Numbered from the stretch's first letter, positions 27,522-38,750 are shown. The stretch: 64,000 bases of DNA from Sporosarcina ureae DSM 2281 (GCF_000425545.1 NZ_AUDQ01000011.1:54395-118394); one strand, 5' to 3'. Translations and numbers: made by a program. Notes: a model not told the origin generated them from the sequence alone.

Positions 27522-28334
27522 CTATTCTATTGGTTCTTCTAATATATCCGATTGGAACTCGATGATTTTTCCTTCAATCGCATTGATGAAGTAATGTTCT
27601 ATCGTTCCATCCTTCAATTTTACCTGAACATTCCACGTCGGTGCAAATACTTGAGTTTCTGTCAGCTGAACGAGTGTTGAATAACCTGATTTCACCTGCA
27701 TGACAGTAGAACCCGATTTCAAATAACCTCGTGTAACAAGTGAAGAGACTGCGTCGTCTTGCGAAAGTAAGTCTTTCTTATGATTAAAGCTTAAGAACTC
27801 ATCGAGCATACTTTGTTCGTAATGCGTAACTTCTCCATCCTCGTTCCAGTGCAAGATCAGCATGGCGTTGGAACTATAGAAGATGGTTTCATTTTTTACT
27901 CTTTGGAAAAATACAGCGCTCTGCTCATCTTCGTCCACATCCCAAAGCACGTAATCTTCACCATTGAGCACATACTTCTTTAAGAACTCGTCAAAATTAT
28001 ATTCGTCTTTTCCATCAATTACTTTTACAGCCTTTTTCATATGGGACAGTAATCGTGATTGTTCGATCAAAACAAATGATTGGTCACTTAACTCATCCAA
28101 CTTTTCATTGGAAAAGGTGGCAATATGAGCTGACAAATATGAAACATCTTTTTTATTAAAAGGAATGGGCTCATACGTAATATTCTCTAGCGCCAATGTT
28201 TCTTCCACGGATGCTTTCCCGAGAATCTGCATATTTCCGACACCCATTTGCCTATCTAAATAGAGCCAATACAAGAAGACATTTAGAATGGAAAAGACGA
28301 TGATGAAGATCGTTTTGGTTCTATTCCAATCCAA
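27522..28334 (-). CDS. walI: WalI, regulator of the WalK kinase
   Basis: 270 residues: one N-terminal transmembrane helix ([19 protein letters not shown]) and an extracellular YycI domain. With WalH it binds and restrains WalK in the membrane. I choose a TTG start at 28334 ([11 protein letters not shown]): AAGGAGG lies 8 nt upstream, and B. subtilis YycI begins MDWNKTK. The GTG three codons earlier overlaps the Shine-Dalgarno. Overlaps the end of walH by 14 bp. Confidence 0.9.
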   Translation of the reverse strand: MDWNRTKTIFIIVFSILNVFLYWLYLDRQMGVGNMQILGKASVEETLALENITYEPIPFNKKDVSYLSAHIATFSNEKLDELSDQSFVLIEQSRLLSHMKKAVKVIDGKDEYNFDEFLKKYVLNGEDYVLWDVDEDEQSAVFFQRVKNETIFYSSNAMLILHWNEDGEVTHYEQSMLDEFLSFNHKKDLLSQDDAVSSLVTRGYLKSGSTVMQVKSGYSTLVQLTETQVFAPTWNVQVKLKDGTIEHYFINAIEGKIIEFQSDILEEPIE

Positions 28335-29649
28335 TCTTGTCACCTCCTTGCAATTCTTCTGGAGCGAAGCGTAACCAGTTACCTTTAATAAGGTAATACC
28401 AGCAAGGTTGCAAAATAATTAATTTGCGTTCCACATCACGGATCATATAATATCCCGGAGTGATTTCCTCTATCAAATCGAAGTCTAACTCTTCTGATTC
28501 ACGTAAAGCCTCCGCCACTTCCACTCCTGAAGGCAACGTTTCTTCTACTGGTTCAATATTCACATCCAATGTGTAATACGGACGTATATATTTGAATACG
28601 CGTTGATTTCCCCACGTCTCCGTTATTTCACTAGTACCTGATTGATCACTAAAGACGGGCAAGCCATCGACATATAGTTGGAACCGAACATAACGAGATA
28701 TCGGATTCATATAAGCGTAGCGGTACTCATCCGTCCAGCCGCCATGCTCATTGATAAAATCAATAGTATTTAACAATAATTCTGATGGTATTGCTATCTC
28801 CTGACTTTCCACTGCAGGCATGACATAATTCAACCTTTTAATCTCGGTATCGACATTCATGAAAGCATGGTCGTCTCCATATTCTTCATGCGTTGAATCC
28901 ACTAGATTACGTCGTACGGCATTCGGATCACTGAACAACGCATCACGGAAGCGTAATGGATTGATTTCTTCCTGATAATACGTATTACGCATAACAGTTA
29001 TAGGATCTTTTGGTACGGCAAGAAATGGTGCATTGCCACGATCGATTTCCGCATACTCGTCGAATGATTGACCGACATCTACTACGTTGCGCAGAAAACT
29101 TGTTTTATTCGGTAATGTCACTTGCATCTGGTAATGTAGGCCGCTCATTTCACTCAGTAAATGAATGACTGGCGCTTGTGTGGATTGACCCCAGTCAATG
29201 ACTAGACGATTAAAAGTGGCTTCCGGAATATTCACGTCGTCGACTAGTAATACATTGTCATAAACGAGCATAGGTACTTCCCCAGTAAAGTAGAATGTCA
29301 TTTGGCTTGGTTGCCGTAAGATTTTTGCAATATCAAACTTATTCATGTCTTGACTTACCAAATGTAGATCAGATAAATCCCAAGTATTCATTTCTGTCAG
29401 AATCCTATCGACCTTTTCAGTATCCGTAGAGCCCAGTACCTGATCTTTTAAATTAGTAATAATTTTATACGGCTTAATGATTTCATCGATTGCTTTCTTT
29501 TCAGAAATAGAAATATCGACAGTCTGTAGTTGTTCCATTGGTTCGTAATTCGGCGAATAGTTCCAAACCGCTAATGTGAATAGCACACTCAGCGAGACGA
29601 GCAACAACAATACGATGGATTTAATTGTTTCAATATATTTCAATCCCAC
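28321..29649 (-). CDS. walH: WalH, regulator of the WalK kinase
   Basis: 442 residues: short cytoplasmic N-terminus, one transmembrane helix (~11-29) and a large extracellular YycH domain. Known role in the family: complex with WalI and WalK that damps WalRK signalling. The GTG start at 29649 overlaps walK by 10 bp, and the gene end overlaps walI, so the three are translationally coupled. Confidence 0.92.
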   Translation of the reverse strand: MGLKYIETIKSIVLLLLVSLSVLFTLAVWNYSPNYEPMEQLQTVDISISEKKAIDEIIKPYKIITNLKDQVLGSTDTEKVDRILTEMNTWDLSDLHLVSQDMNKFDIAKILRQPSQMTFYFTGEVPMLVYDNVLLVDDVNIPEATFNRLVIDWGQSTQAPVIHLLSEMSGLHYQMQVTLPNKTSFLRNVVDVGQSFDEYAEIDRGNAPFLAVPKDPITVMRNTYYQEEINPLRFRDALFSDPNAVRRNLVDSTHEEYGDDHAFMNVDTEIKRLNYVMPAVESQEIAIPSELLLNTIDFINEHGGWTDEYRYAYMNPISRYVRFQLYVDGLPVFSDQSGTSEITETWGNQRVFKYIRPYYTLDVNIEPVEETLPSGVEVAEALRESEELDFDLIEEITPGYYMIRDVERKLIILQPCWYYLIKGNWLRFAPEELQGGDKIGLE

Positions 29650-31463
29650 TCACCGTCCTCTTGTTGTTCAAATGGTAGCTTGAAGAAGATTGTCGTTCCT
29701 GTTCCTTCTTCACTCTGTGCCCATATCTCTCCTTTATGCGCTACAATCATTTCTTTAGCAATTGCGAGGCCGAGGCCGGTACCACCGAGGGCACGAGAAC
29801 GGGCTCTGTCTGCACGATAGAAACGATCGAATATTCGATTGACATTGGATTTTGGAATACCCATCCCATCGTCGGAAATCATCACTTTAATATAATCACC
29901 TGAAACTGTTACACCGAAGCGAATTTCTCCGCCATCCGGTGAATACTTTAAGGCGTTGGAAATAATATTGTCTAGTACTTGCGTGAGTTTGTCGGTATCG
30001 ATCTCCACGAATAGACTGCTTGAATACAAATTTCGTGTGAAGCGTACATTTTGCGACTTTGAAAATTCAAAGCGCTCGATAACTGCATTGAAGAACCGGT
30101 TAAATTCTACCCATTCCTTATTTAATTCATATTCTTTGCTGTCCATACGTGAAAGTTTCAGTAAGTCATTCACGAGACGAATCATTCGCTCGGTTTCATT
30201 TTGCGTAACATGTAAGAAATTTGGAGCAATATCTTCATTCCGCCAAGCCCCTTCTGCCAATGCATCGAGATAACTGCGCATCGTAGTGAGCGGTGTACGC
30301 AATTCATGTGAAACATTCGATACGAACTCTCGACGTTCCATATCAATCTTTTCTTGCTCCGTATTGTCATGTAATACAACGATCAAGCCTTTTACGAAGC
30401 CTGTTTCACGCTGGGTAACGGAAATTGTAGCACGTAAAATATATGCTTGATCTTCTGTACTGAAGTCCAGTGGTATCGATTCTTTCATTTGGATTAGTTC
30501 TTCAAACGTATATTCATCGTCTATACCCAGAATACTGGCGATAGGTCGATTAATGACGAGGTCGTTTGTTACACCGAGCATTTGTAGGGCAGAGTCGTTA
30601 ATTAAGCTAACTCGTCCTTTTCGGTCAGTCGAAATGACACCGTCCGTCATATTTTCTAGAACTGAGGCCAACTTTCGCCTTTCACTCTCAGTAGTGGACT
30701 GAGATTCTTGCAGCTGGTTGGTTAAGTGATTGAATGCGATGGCCAGCTGACCCATCTCATCTGTTCCGTACACTTTAACCTTTCGGGTGAAGTTCCCTTT
30801 TGCCATCGCCTGTGCTTGTCGCCGCATGTCTGAAATTGGCCGGGTAAATGCCCTGGCAATGAAAATTCCAACTATTATTGTAATGGTTAGGGAGACAGCC
30901 GCCGCCCCTGCCAATATTCGATTAATTTCTTCAATTTGCTGGAAAACGGATTCAATATTGGCTTCTACATAGAGCGATCCTATAATTTCATTGCCGTTAA
31001 AAATCGGTTTGGCTAAGGAAAGCACACGATTATGAGATTGCGGATCAATCGTCACGACATCTTTCATCGCTTTTGATGTAATAGACTTTCGCACATTATC
31101 ATTGGTCGAATGTTGACCTACCCTCATCTGATTATCAAATGAAGATGTAGCCAAAATACGATATTTAGAATTTATAACCCGTATTTCAATAATGTCGTCT
31201 GAAGTGAACTCGAACAAGACATTTTTTAAGCTTTGTTCCAGCGTGGGATCACTGTCTTTACGTTTTTTTAATACTTCTTCCCGTACACTGAACTCGACTA
31301 AATTCATTCGGTCTACAATCGAACTCGTAAAGTTATCTTTTAATGTTTGTTCCAGTTCACGAGCAAAATACAGCCCAATAATCTGCATGGACACAAGTAT
31401 AAGCAAGACATAGATCAAGACAAACTTGACTTGAATCGACCGGAAAAAACCTACCTTATGCAT
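29640..31463 (-). CDS. walK: WalK sensor histidine kinase
   Basis: 607 residues: transmembrane segment 1 (~13-32), extracytoplasmic sensor domain (~33-180), transmembrane segment 2 (~183-205), HAMP (~205-257), PAS (~265-370), the phosphoacceptor H-box VSNVSHELRTPLT (His ~384) and an ATPase domain with N, G1 (DDGMGIP) and G2 (GTGLGLAI) boxes. WalRK controls peptidoglycan hydrolases and is essential in B. subtilis and S. aureus. It starts 7 bp after the walR stop. Confidence 0.96.
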   Translation of the reverse strand: MHKVGFFRSIQVKFVLIYVLLILVSMQIIGLYFARELEQTLKDNFTSSIVDRMNLVEFSVREEVLKKRKDSDPTLEQSLKNVLFEFTSDDIIEIRVINSKYRILATSSFDNQMRVGQHSTNDNVRKSITSKAMKDVVTIDPQSHNRVLSLAKPIFNGNEIIGSLYVEANIESVFQQIEEINRILAGAAAVSLTITIIVGIFIARAFTRPISDMRRQAQAMAKGNFTRKVKVYGTDEMGQLAIAFNHLTNQLQESQSTTESERRKLASVLENMTDGVISTDRKGRVSLINDSALQMLGVTNDLVINRPIASILGIDDEYTFEELIQMKESIPLDFSTEDQAYILRATISVTQRETGFVKGLIVVLHDNTEQEKIDMERREFVSNVSHELRTPLTTMRSYLDALAEGAWRNEDIAPNFLHVTQNETERMIRLVNDLLKLSRMDSKEYELNKEWVEFNRFFNAVIERFEFSKSQNVRFTRNLYSSSLFVEIDTDKLTQVLDNIISNALKYSPDGGEIRFGVTVSGDYIKVMISDDGMGIPKSNVNRIFDRFYRADRARSRALGGTGLGLAIAKEMIVAHKGEIWAQSEEGTGTTIFFKLPFEQQEDGEWD

Positions 31464-31469
31464 AGTGGC

Positions 31470-32180
31470 CTACTCCTGTTCCGGATCCCGCAAGTAATAA
31501 CCTACGCCACGTCTTGTGACGATCCAGCTCGGATGGCTCGGCGTGTCTTCAATCTTTTCACGAAGACGTCGAATCGTTACATCGACTGTTCGTACATCAC
31601 CAAAATAATCATAGCCCCATACAGTTTGCAGCAAATGCTCACGTGTCATCACCTGACCGATATGTTTTGCTAGGTAATACAGTAGTTCGAATTCACGATG
31701 CGTCAGTTCAATTGTAACTCCACGCTTTTGAACATAGTAAGCATCGGGTTGAATAACTAGTTGTCCGACCGTAATATCATTCGTTTCTTCTTCCTGATCT
31801 TCCGCTATAGTTCTCGCGTGACGACGCAGATTGGCTTTGACCCGGGCAATTAATTCTCTTGTTCCAAATGGCTTTGTAACATAATCATCTGCGCCAAGTT
31901 CAAGCCCTAAGACCTTATCAATTTCTGAATCTTTCGCTGTCAGCATAATAATGGGGAAATCGTACTTTTTTCGTACTTCTCTACAGACTTCCATACCGTC
32001 GCGTTTAGGAAGCATGATATCAAGAAGCATGATGTCCGGCTGAATTTCTTCTACACGGTTGATTGCATCTTCACCGTCGTATGCGCAAAAGACGTTGAAG
32101 CCCTCCTTTTTCAAATTAAATTCTATGATGTCTGCGATGGGTTTCTCATCGTCTACAATAAATACAGTTTTATTTTGCAT
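31470..32180 (-). CDS. walR: WalR response regulator
   Basis: 236 residues, OmpR/PhoB type: receiver domain with IVDDEKP acid pocket, LLDIMLP phosphoacceptor Asp and TAKDSE, then a winged-helix DNA-binding domain ([13 protein letters not shown] ... [12 protein letters not shown] ... RRGVGYYL). Start chosen at ATG 32180, 7 nt after AAAGGAA; the in-frame ATG at 32201 gives an extension absent from homologues. First gene of the wal operon. Confidence 0.96.
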   Translation of the reverse strand: MQNKTVFIVDDEKPIADIIEFNLKKEGFNVFCAYDGEDAINRVEEIQPDIMLLDIMLPKRDGMEVCREVRKKYDFPIIMLTAKDSEIDKVLGLELGADDYVTKPFGTRELIARVKANLRRHARTIAEDQEEETNDITVGQLVIQPDAYYVQKRGVTIELTHREFELLYYLAKHIGQVMTREHLLQTVWGYDYFGDVRTVDVTIRRLREKIEDTPSHPSWIVTRRGVGYYLRDPEQE

Positions 32181-32410
32181 GTTTTGTTCCTTTCTCACCA
32201 TAATTGGCGATCAAATTTTTAAGCTATGTTCTTGTTCCACGACTAAATTTGGCAATGTAAACTTGTGTGGTACATAAAACGCTAATCTAAATTTTCTATG
32301 GTCACAGCCTGATTCTAAAGCTGAAATATATTATTCCATATCTTCTAACTCTATCACGATTTGTGTAAAATCGCACTTTTTCAGGCGGGGATCACTTGCG
32401 TGGAACAATG

Positions 32411-32461
32411 AAAAAACAGCGCGTCCTCTTCTACAATCACAGAAGAAAGGCGCGCTGTTTT
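32411..32461 (-). terminator. Terminator after dnaC
   Basis: Stem AAAACAGCGCG/CGCGCTGTTTT with further imperfect pairing (CTTCT/AGAAG) toward a short loop. It overlaps the dnaC stop codon and isolates the rpsF...dnaC group from walR. Confidence 0.85.
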
Positions 32462-33818
32462 ATTCGTAAGACGGAGGGGATTCGTGCTGGCTCCAGTCGA
32501 TATTGAGGAATTTGTTGTATTCTTTTGCAAATGCCAAGGTTACGGTACCGGTTGGGCCGTTACGTTGCTTGGCAATAATGATCTCAATCATGTTTTGCAT
32601 TTCAGTTTCTTTGTCGTAGTAATCTTCCCGATAGAGGAAGGAAACGATATCGGCGTCTTGCTCAATACTCCCTGATTCCCGAAGATCGGACATCATTGGG
32701 CGCTTATCTTGTCGTTGCTCTACGCCACGTGAAAGCTGGGATAGTGCAATGACTGGTATTTTTAATTCACGCGCCAAGGCTTTTAGTGATCGAGAGATCT
32801 CAGATACTTCTTGCTGACGGTTATCACTGCCGCGTCCGCTTCCCATGATTAGCTGCAAATAGTCAATCATGATCATTCCAAGACCATGTTCTTGTTGAAG
32901 TCGTCTGCATTTTGAACGTATTTCATTGATACGAATACCTGGACTGTCATCGATGAAGATTCCCGCATTTGATAACGAGCCCATCGCCATCGTCAGCTTG
33001 CGCCAATCGTCCGCTTCAAGATTCCCTGTACGTAGCACTTGCGCATCAATATTCCCTTCCGCACAGAGCATACGCATGACAAGTTGTTCTGCACCCATCT
33101 CGAGACTAAAAATCGCAACATTTTCATCTGTCTTCGTTGCCACGTTTTGCGCTACGTTTAATGCAAATGCAGTCTTACCGACAGAAGGACGAGCCGCCAC
33201 AATAATCAAATCATTACGTTGGAAGCCTGCCGTGATCTGATCCAAGTCACGGAACCCGGTAGGTATACCTGTTACATCACCTTTACGTGTATGCAATAAT
33301 TCAATATTGTCATACGTCTCCACTAATACATCTTTAATATGACGGAAGTCACCAGCATTTTTTCGATTGGATACTTCCATCATCTTTTTTTCGGCTTCAC
33401 CAAGTAAGGCTTCTACTTCATCTTCTCGTGTGTAGCCGTCTTCCACAATGTCAGTTGCAACGCGGATCAATCTGCGCAATAAAGCTTTTTCTTCTACGAT
33501 ATTTGCGTAATAAACAATGTTTGCAGCAGTTGGTACCGCGTTGGCAAGCTCTGTGATATACGAAATGCCCCCGACGTCTTCAAGCTCATTTTTCACTTTG
33601 AGCTCTTCGGCGATGGTTACCAAATCGACTGGCTGACCTCTGTCATTTAGTACAAGCATGGTTTCGAAAATCTTTTTATGTGCGACCCGATAGAAATCTT
33701 CCGGCAACAATATTTCAGATGCGGTAATCAGTGCTTGTGGTTCTAAAAATATTGCACCAAGGACCGACTGCTCTGCTTCGTTGTTATGCGGAGGTGTGCG
33801 CTCGATCATCTGGTTCAA
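32460..33818 (-). CDS. dnaC: Replicative DNA helicase (DnaB type; dnaC in Bacillus)
   Basis: 452 residues: N-terminal DnaB domain (~8-110), linker and RecA-like core with Walker A ARPSVGKTAFA (~210-220), and MIMIDYLQLI. It is the hexameric fork helicase. Start is TTG 33818, 8 nt after AAGGAG; an ATG three codons later is too far. Located downstream of rplI as in most Bacilli. Confidence 0.96.
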   Translation of the reverse strand: MNQMIERTPPHNNEAEQSVLGAIFLEPQALITASEILLPEDFYRVAHKKIFETMLVLNDRGQPVDLVTIAEELKVKNELEDVGGISYITELANAVPTAANIVYYANIVEEKALLRRLIRVATDIVEDGYTREDEVEALLGEAEKKMMEVSNRKNAGDFRHIKDVLVETYDNIELLHTRKGDVTGIPTGFRDLDQITAGFQRNDLIIVAARPSVGKTAFALNVAQNVATKTDENVAIFSLEMGAEQLVMRMLCAEGNIDAQVLRTGNLEADDWRKLTMAMGSLSNAGIFIDDSPGIRINEIRSKCRRLQQEHGLGMIMIDYLQLIMGSGRGSDNRQQEVSEISRSLKALARELKIPVIALSQLSRGVEQRQDKRPMMSDLRESGSIEQDADIVSFLYREDYYDKETEMQNMIEIIIAKQRNGPTGTVTLAFAKEYNKFLNIDWSQHESPPSYE

Positions 33819-33833
33819 GCTATTATCTCCTTA

Positions 33834-34280
33834 TCATTCTTCTGTAACATGCACTTTAAGTGTAGCTGTTACATCAGGGTGTAATTTGATCGGAACATTT
33901 GTAAAACCAAGTGCACGAATTGGCTCTGGTAATTCCATCTTGCGACGATCTACTTTAATTTTATTTTGCTTTTCTAGTGCTTGTCCGATTTGCTTGGACG
34001 TAATAGAACCAAAGAGACGGCCGTCTTCACCAGTTTTCGCTTGTAGCTCTACAGTCAACTTTTCAACTTGCTCTTTTAATTCTTTCGCTTCTGCCAATTC
34101 TGCAGCCGCATCTTTCTTCTGGCGTTCCTTCTGACCTTGCAACTTACTTAAATTACCTGGAGTTGCTTCAACTGCTACATTGTTTTTCAACAAATAGTTT
34201 TGTGCATATCCAGTTGAAACCTCTTTTACTTCACCTTTTTTGCCTTTACCTTTGACATCCTTTAAAAAAATAACTTTCAT
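33834..34280 (-). CDS. rplI: 50S ribosomal protein L9
   Basis: 148 residues, full length: N-terminal rRNA-binding domain [39 protein letters not shown], a long connecting helix and C-terminal domain. Overlaps gdpP by 4 bp (ATGA), showing translational coupling. Confidence 0.98.
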   Translation of the reverse strand: MKVIFLKDVKGKGKKGEVKEVSTGYAQNYLLKNNVAVEATPGNLSKLQGQKERQKKDAAAELAEAKELKEQVEKLTVELQAKTGEDGRLFGSITSKQIGQALEKQNKIKVDRRKMELPEPIRALGFTNVPIKLHPDVTATLKVHVTEE

Positions 34281-36253
34281 CCTTCATTTCCCCTCTCTAC
34301 ATATTGATCTAGTACGTCCTTTAACATCGTGATTGCTTCATCCATCGTATCAACCTGTAATTGGCAAGCGGAATTTGTTAAATGACCGCCACCGCCCAAC
34401 TCTTCCATAACGACTTGAACATTCAATTCGCCCAGTGAGCGGGCGCTAATACCCATTTTTCCATCATCACGCTTTGCGACGACGAATGAAGCGGAAATAC
34501 CTTGCATCGTCAGCAGGATATCAGCTGTCTGCGCGATCAGCACAGAGCTGTGAACTACTTCATCCTGCCCTCTTGCAATCGCAATATCGCCATTGCCCAC
34601 AAATTCTACAGTCTCAATTAGTTTTGAACGTTCAATATATGTCGTAATATCTTCTTTCAACAAACGCTGCACTAGCACGGTATCGGCGCCATTCGTTCGC
34701 AAATAGGAAGCCGCTTCGAATGTACGAGAACCTGTCCTGAGTGTAAAGCTTTTCGTATCTACTACAATACCTGCTAGCATCGCCGTCGATTCCAGCATGG
34801 TCAGCTTCTCGTTCTTTGGCTGATACTCCAGTAATTCCGTTACCAGTTCCGCCGTCGAAGATGCATATGGTTCCATGTAGACAAGCACAGTATTATTAAT
34901 GAACTCTTCTCCCCGTCTATGGTGGTCAATTAATACAACCTTCGGTGCCTTGTCCAACACGCGCTCATCTATAACCATGCTCGGCTTATGCGTATCTACA
35001 ATCACGACCAATGAACGCTCCGTCATCAATTCCAACGCTTCTTCAGGCATCAGCATGTGATCATATAATTCTTCATCTTGCTGCACTTCATCCATCAAAC
35101 GGCTGACACTAGCATCGAGCTGATCAAAATTAACGACGACATAGCCTTCAACACCATTCATTCTTGCCATTTTACGTACACCAATCGATGCACCAATCGC
35201 ATCCATGTCAGGCATTTTGTGACCCATGACGAACACGCGGTCACTATCTTGGATTAAGTCACGCAACGCGTGTGAAATGACTCGTGCACGCACCCGTGTA
35301 CGTTTTTCAACAGGATTTGTCTTACCACCGTAGAATTTCAGCTTCCCATCATGGTGTTTGATCGCTACTTGATCACCGCCACGTCCGAGAACTAAATCCA
35401 AGCTCGACTGTGCTAGCTCACCAAGCTCTGTAAGCGATGTAGTACCTGTCCCTACCCCAATGCTCAATGTAAGTGATACGCTGTGTTTAGATGTGTTCTC
35501 GCGGATCGTATCGAGCAATGCAAACTTAGTCTTCTCCAATAATGCCAGTGTACCTTCATTGAAAACGGCCAAGAAACGCTCAGAAGAAATTCGTTTTACA
35601 AAGATCCCATATTCATCTGCCCATTGATTGACCAATGAGGTAACAAGTGAGTTCATCTGGCTTCGTGTCTGATCGTCCATTGTCTGGGATAGCTCGTCAT
35701 AGTTATCGACCAATAAAATCCCAATCGTCGTTCGATCAGCGTAGTAAAGGGATTGCATCTTTATACGTTCTGTTACGTCAAATAAATAGATCAACTTCTC
35801 TTCTGGTTTGTAGTACACACGATACGAGCGATCATTCAATACAATGACATCTTGCTCACTGTCTTCTCTAATTACTTGACGAAATGCTTCACTCATTTCG
35901 TAGAGCTGTGACCCAATCCAAGTCTTGTCAGGATAAATCGTGCTTACGAATGGATTGATCCATTCAATTAACTGCTTATCATTCAGCAAGATAATCCCAA
36001 TTGGTAATTCCAGTAGCGCTTCTTCTCCAACCCTTTTCATTCGATAGGATAGGGTTTCAATATATTTCTCTGTTTCCAAGTAGTTATCATTCTCTACTTT
36101 CCAAGCGATGCCTAGTGCAAGCGCATAAGCGACGGCAAAAAGCAGTCCAACCCAAAAGTTCAATAGCATTAGTAGTACGGAACCTACCGCTCCAAGTAGA
36201 GACAAGACTGCTAATGGAATTCGTATCTTTCGTTTTTTATAAAATAAATTCAA
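34277..36253 (-). CDS. gdpP: GdpP cyclic-di-AMP phosphodiesterase
   Basis: 658 residues: two N-terminal transmembrane helices (~12-52), a PAS-like haem/ligand domain (~60-140), a degenerate GGDEF domain (~170-305) and DHH/DHHA1 catalytic domains ([14 protein letters not shown] ~342-355; DHHRR ~430; GGGHLTNSA ~625). It hydrolyses c-di-AMP to pApA, affecting wall stress and potassium balance. Start upstream has GGAGATGAGAC. Sits between yybS and rplI, as in Bacillus. Confidence 0.96.
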   Translation of the reverse strand: MNLFYKKRKIRIPLAVLSLLGAVGSVLLMLLNFWVGLLFAVAYALALGIAWKVENDNYLETEKYIETLSYRMKRVGEEALLELPIGIILLNDKQLIEWINPFVSTIYPDKTWIGSQLYEMSEAFRQVIREDSEQDVIVLNDRSYRVYYKPEEKLIYLFDVTERIKMQSLYYADRTTIGILLVDNYDELSQTMDDQTRSQMNSLVTSLVNQWADEYGIFVKRISSERFLAVFNEGTLALLEKTKFALLDTIRENTSKHSVSLTLSIGVGTGTTSLTELGELAQSSLDLVLGRGGDQVAIKHHDGKLKFYGGKTNPVEKRTRVRARVISHALRDLIQDSDRVFVMGHKMPDMDAIGASIGVRKMARMNGVEGYVVVNFDQLDASVSRLMDEVQQDEELYDHMLMPEEALELMTERSLVVIVDTHKPSMVIDERVLDKAPKVVLIDHHRRGEEFINNTVLVYMEPYASSTAELVTELLEYQPKNEKLTMLESTAMLAGIVVDTKSFTLRTGSRTFEAASYLRTNGADTVLVQRLLKEDITTYIERSKLIETVEFVGNGDIAIARGQDEVVHSSVLIAQTADILLTMQGISASFVVAKRDDGKMGISARSLGELNVQVVMEELGGGGHLTNSACQLQVDTMDEAITMLKDVLDQYVERGNEG

Positions 36254-36264
36254 TGTCTCATCTC

Positions 36265-37203
36265 CTACGCTCTCTTGTCTTTATCTATCCATGTACGAAT
36301 GTTAATGGCGATATCCAAAACACCCAGCATTACGGTAAAGGGACTGAGGAACATGGCGAATAATGTAGCTAGCACGTTGACGATCATTGGAAGCTTCATC
36401 TTGCGCAATGCATAATAAATTAACGCCAAACCTTGTAAGAAGAATAAGAATCTAAAGATGAGAATGGCATTTGCCTCCATTAGATAAAACGTTGTGCCCT
36501 GTTCCGGCTGCGATAAAATAGATATCAACAGCAATGCCAGATAGGCTAATACCGTTGCAAACGGAAGACGCATAGTAAGAAAGGAAGCAAACTTGGGAAC
36601 TTCAAATCGCAAACGTGTTGCGACCGCCAAAATGGGCATAACGAACAGGTAGGCTGTTACAAAAACAGATAAGATGAACAGGGAAGGCACAATGGTTTGG
36701 TAATACGTAAATGCCTCTGCCACGGTTCGTTCTATGTCTCTTGTTGAATTTCCCATTCCTGTTAGAATCACAAGTGCTTCTTGCTGTATAGCTGAAAATT
36801 GTTGCATCAACTGTTCAATCGGATTAATTTTCATGAACCACACAGTACCAAGATACAATAGACTCAATGAAATGAGCAATGTGACACCTGTTGCCATATA
36901 TACATAAAGTTTCGTCTTGCCAGTTCGTACAGTATCACCGATAACGAATCCCACTGCACTCAATACAACCGCTGCTGGGATGGATAGCAGACCGCCAATC
37001 AATAAAGTGATTAGCCATGTACACATCGCGACCATCAGTGTAGAGATCCGGTCATAACGTAAACGATAAATTGTAATGGGCAATGGAACGAGCAACAATG
37101 TCAATAAGCCGAGTAATGGTACGTATAAAGTCATTGCCAGTAATATGGCGAAGAGTGCGACCATCATGGCACCGTACGTAATTCTACTTGCTTGATCTTG
37201 CAT
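36265..37203 (-). CDS. yybS: DUF2232 membrane protein (YybS)
   Basis: 312 residues with about eight transmembrane helices; DUF2232 family (YybS). Function unknown; the family resembles substrate-specificity components of ECF-type transporters in fold, but no ATPase is near. It lies 11 bp upstream of gdpP and is co-transcribed with it. The 250-bp gap to rpsR contains only the rpsR terminator. Confidence 0.87.
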   Translation of the reverse strand: MQDQASRITYGAMMVALFAILLAMTLYVPLLGLLTLLLVPLPITIYRLRYDRISTLMVAMCTWLITLLIGGLLSIPAAVVLSAVGFVIGDTVRTGKTKLYVYMATGVTLLISLSLLYLGTVWFMKINPIEQLMQQFSAIQQEALVILTGMGNSTRDIERTVAEAFTYYQTIVPSLFILSVFVTAYLFVMPILAVATRLRFEVPKFASFLTMRLPFATVLAYLALLLISILSQPEQGTTFYLMEANAILIFRFLFFLQGLALIYYALRKMKLPMIVNVLATLFAMFLSPFTVMLGVLDIAINIRTWIDKDKRA

Positions 37204-37408
37204 ATCTACGCCTCAATTCATTCACTGCTTCTTTTGCCGCCTATCGTTAATAAGGAGACAAAGTGTTGTATACCTTAATTCATATAAAGCTACAATCATC
37301 CTTCTAATTGTATCACGATTCGACGTGAAATCAAAAATACAGGCAGTTACAGTTCCCAGTAAAGTGGATACGCAACATGCCCACAAATATCAGGTTTTCG
37401 ATACAAAT

Positions 37409-37452
37409 AAAAAACCGCCACTGACTGATTAATTCAGTCAGTGGCGGTTTAT
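37409..37452 (-). terminator. Terminator after rpsR
   Basis: Perfect 17-bp stem AAACCGCCACTGACTGA/TCAGTCAGTGGCGGTTT with a 5-nt loop and A/T flanks. It ends the rpsF-ssb-rpsR operon. Confidence 0.93.
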
Positions 37453-37455
37453 ATA

Positions 37456-37692
37456 TTACCGCTCTTCAGATACGAACGGAAGAAGTGCCATGATGCGTGC
37501 ACGTTTGATTGCGACCGTCAATTTACGTTGGTATTTAGCGCTTGTACCCGTAACTCGACGAGGCAACATCTTTCCGCGCTCAGAGATAAACTTCTTCAAC
37601 AAATCTACATCTTTATAGTCGATGTGAGTAATGTGGTTAGAAGTGAAATAGCAAACCTTACGGCGTTTGCGACCTCCACGACGTGGTGCCAT
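37456..37692 (-). CDS. rpsR: 30S ribosomal protein S18
   Basis: 78 residues, complete: [17 protein letters not shown] ... [50 protein letters not shown]. Binds the 16S platform with S6. Third gene of rpsF-ssb-rpsR. Only one Cys (C14) follows the basic N-terminus, so it does not carry the four-Cys zinc form. Confidence 0.98.
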   Translation of the reverse strand: MAPRRGGRKRRKVCYFTSNHITHIDYKDVDLLKKFISERGKMLPRRVTGTSAKYQRKLTVAIKRARIMALLPFVSEER

Positions 37693-37737
37693 AATTGTTG
37701 TCCTCCTTCCTATTTACGTATCAAGTGAACCGTTCGA

Positions 37738-38259
37738 TCAGAATGGCAAGTCGTCATCTGTTACTTCAATCGGACCGCCGCCTGGCTGGAATGGATCATT
37801 ATCGACACGTGTCATATTTTGCTGATTCGGTTGGTAGGATTGCTGGTTATTGTATCCTTGTCCCTGGTTTTGAGAAGGTGCATTATAAGAAGGCGCTCCA
37901 CCACCATAAGATGGTGTTTGCTGACGTTCTGTATTAGCATTTCTTGGTTCCAGGAATTGAGTACTATCCGCAACAACTTCTGTCGTGTAAACACGCTTAC
38001 CGTCTTGGCCTTCGAAGCTGCCCGTCTGTATACGACCATCCACTCCGGCTAGACTTCCTTTTCGTAAATAATTCGCGATATTCTCAGCCTGTTTACGCCA
38101 AGCTACACACGTGATGAAATCCGCTTCCCGTTCTCCCTGGGCATTAGCGAACGCACGGTTCACTGCCAGTGTAAAACGTGTTACTGCAATTCCAGTTTGT
38201 GTATATTTCAGCTCAGGATCTTTTGTTAATCGGCCAACTAAAACGACACGGTTTATCAT
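37738..38259 (-). CDS. ssb: Single-stranded DNA-binding protein
   Basis: 173 residues: OB-fold (~1-105, [23 protein letters not shown]), a Gln/Asn/Gly/Tyr-rich disordered linker (~110-160) and the acidic tip DDDLPF that recruits replication and repair proteins. Between rpsF and rpsR in the conserved operon. Confidence 0.97.
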   Translation of the reverse strand: MINRVVLVGRLTKDPELKYTQTGIAVTRFTLAVNRAFANAQGEREADFITCVAWRKQAENIANYLRKGSLAGVDGRIQTGSFEGQDGKRVYTTEVVADSTQFLEPRNANTERQQTPSYGGGAPSYNAPSQNQGQGYNNQQSYQPNQQNMTRVDNDPFQPGGGPIEVTDDDLPF

Positions 38260-38307
38260 TCAGAATCAAACCTCCCTCATCATAAATTTAATAAATTTTA
38301 TATCAGA

Positions 38308-38598
38308 TTACGCATCTACACGAATTGTCATATGACGAATGATACCTTCGTTGATGTTCGCTAGACGTGTAAATTCATCGATTGCTTCAGCACCAGCGTT
38401 AGCAGTTACTAATTGGTAGTAGCCTTCACGTAAGTCGTCGATTTCGTAAGCAAGACGACGCTTGCCCCACTCTTTCGACTCGATGATTTCCGCTCCGTTT
38501 GAAGTTAGGACAGTATCAAAGCGTTCAATCAACGCCTTTTTCGCGTCATCTTCAAGAGTTGGGCGCATAATGTACATAATTTCGTACTTTCTCATCAA
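38308..38598 (-). CDS. rpsF: 30S ribosomal protein S6
   Basis: 96 residues: [26 protein letters not shown] ... [25 protein letters not shown]. Pairs with S18 on the small subunit. AGGAGGTGA Shine-Dalgarno. The leader contains a short hairpin (GCCCACTT/AAGTAGGGC region, about 38623-38643) that might serve S6:S18 autoregulation, but the known CCG bulge motif is not clear. Confidence 0.97.
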   Translation of the reverse strand: MMRKYEIMYIMRPTLEDDAKKALIERFDTVLTSNGAEIIESKEWGKRRLAYEIDDLREGYYQLVTANAGAEAIDEFTRLANINEGIIRHMTIRVDA

Positions 38599-38679
38599 TA
38601 GTCACCTCCTTATGGACTTGGGCCCTACTTTTACAAGTGGGCAAGGAGTAAGTAAATTTAATATTACTCACATCAGTAC

Positions 38680-38708
38680 ATACTATCACATCACAATTGG
38701 AATATCAA
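38680..38708 (-). promoter_or_regulatory. Sigma-A promoter of rpsF-ssb-rpsR
   Basis: On the minus strand TTGATA (38703-38708), 17-bp spacer, TAGTAT (38680-38685). Its -35 lies inside the spacer of the divergent DUF3267 promoter. Confidence 0.7.
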
Positions 38709-38726
38709 CCTTCAATATACTATACT
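38697..38726 (+). promoter_or_regulatory. Candidate promoter of the DUF3267 gene
   Basis: TTGGAA (38697-38702), 18-bp spacer and TATACT (38721-38726), 25 nt before the ATG. It overlaps the rpsF promoter. Confidence 0.55.
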
Positions 38727-38750
38727 GAATGAATTAAGGAGTGATTTCAC

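Noticed and set aside
29956..30273. Plus-strand ORF of 105 codons inside walK
   Set aside because: Antisense to a fully conserved kinase gene, no translation signal; a frame shadow.
32700..32725. CACGTGAAAG inside dnaC as a parS site
   Set aside because: Only the CACGTGAA core matches; outer bases do not.
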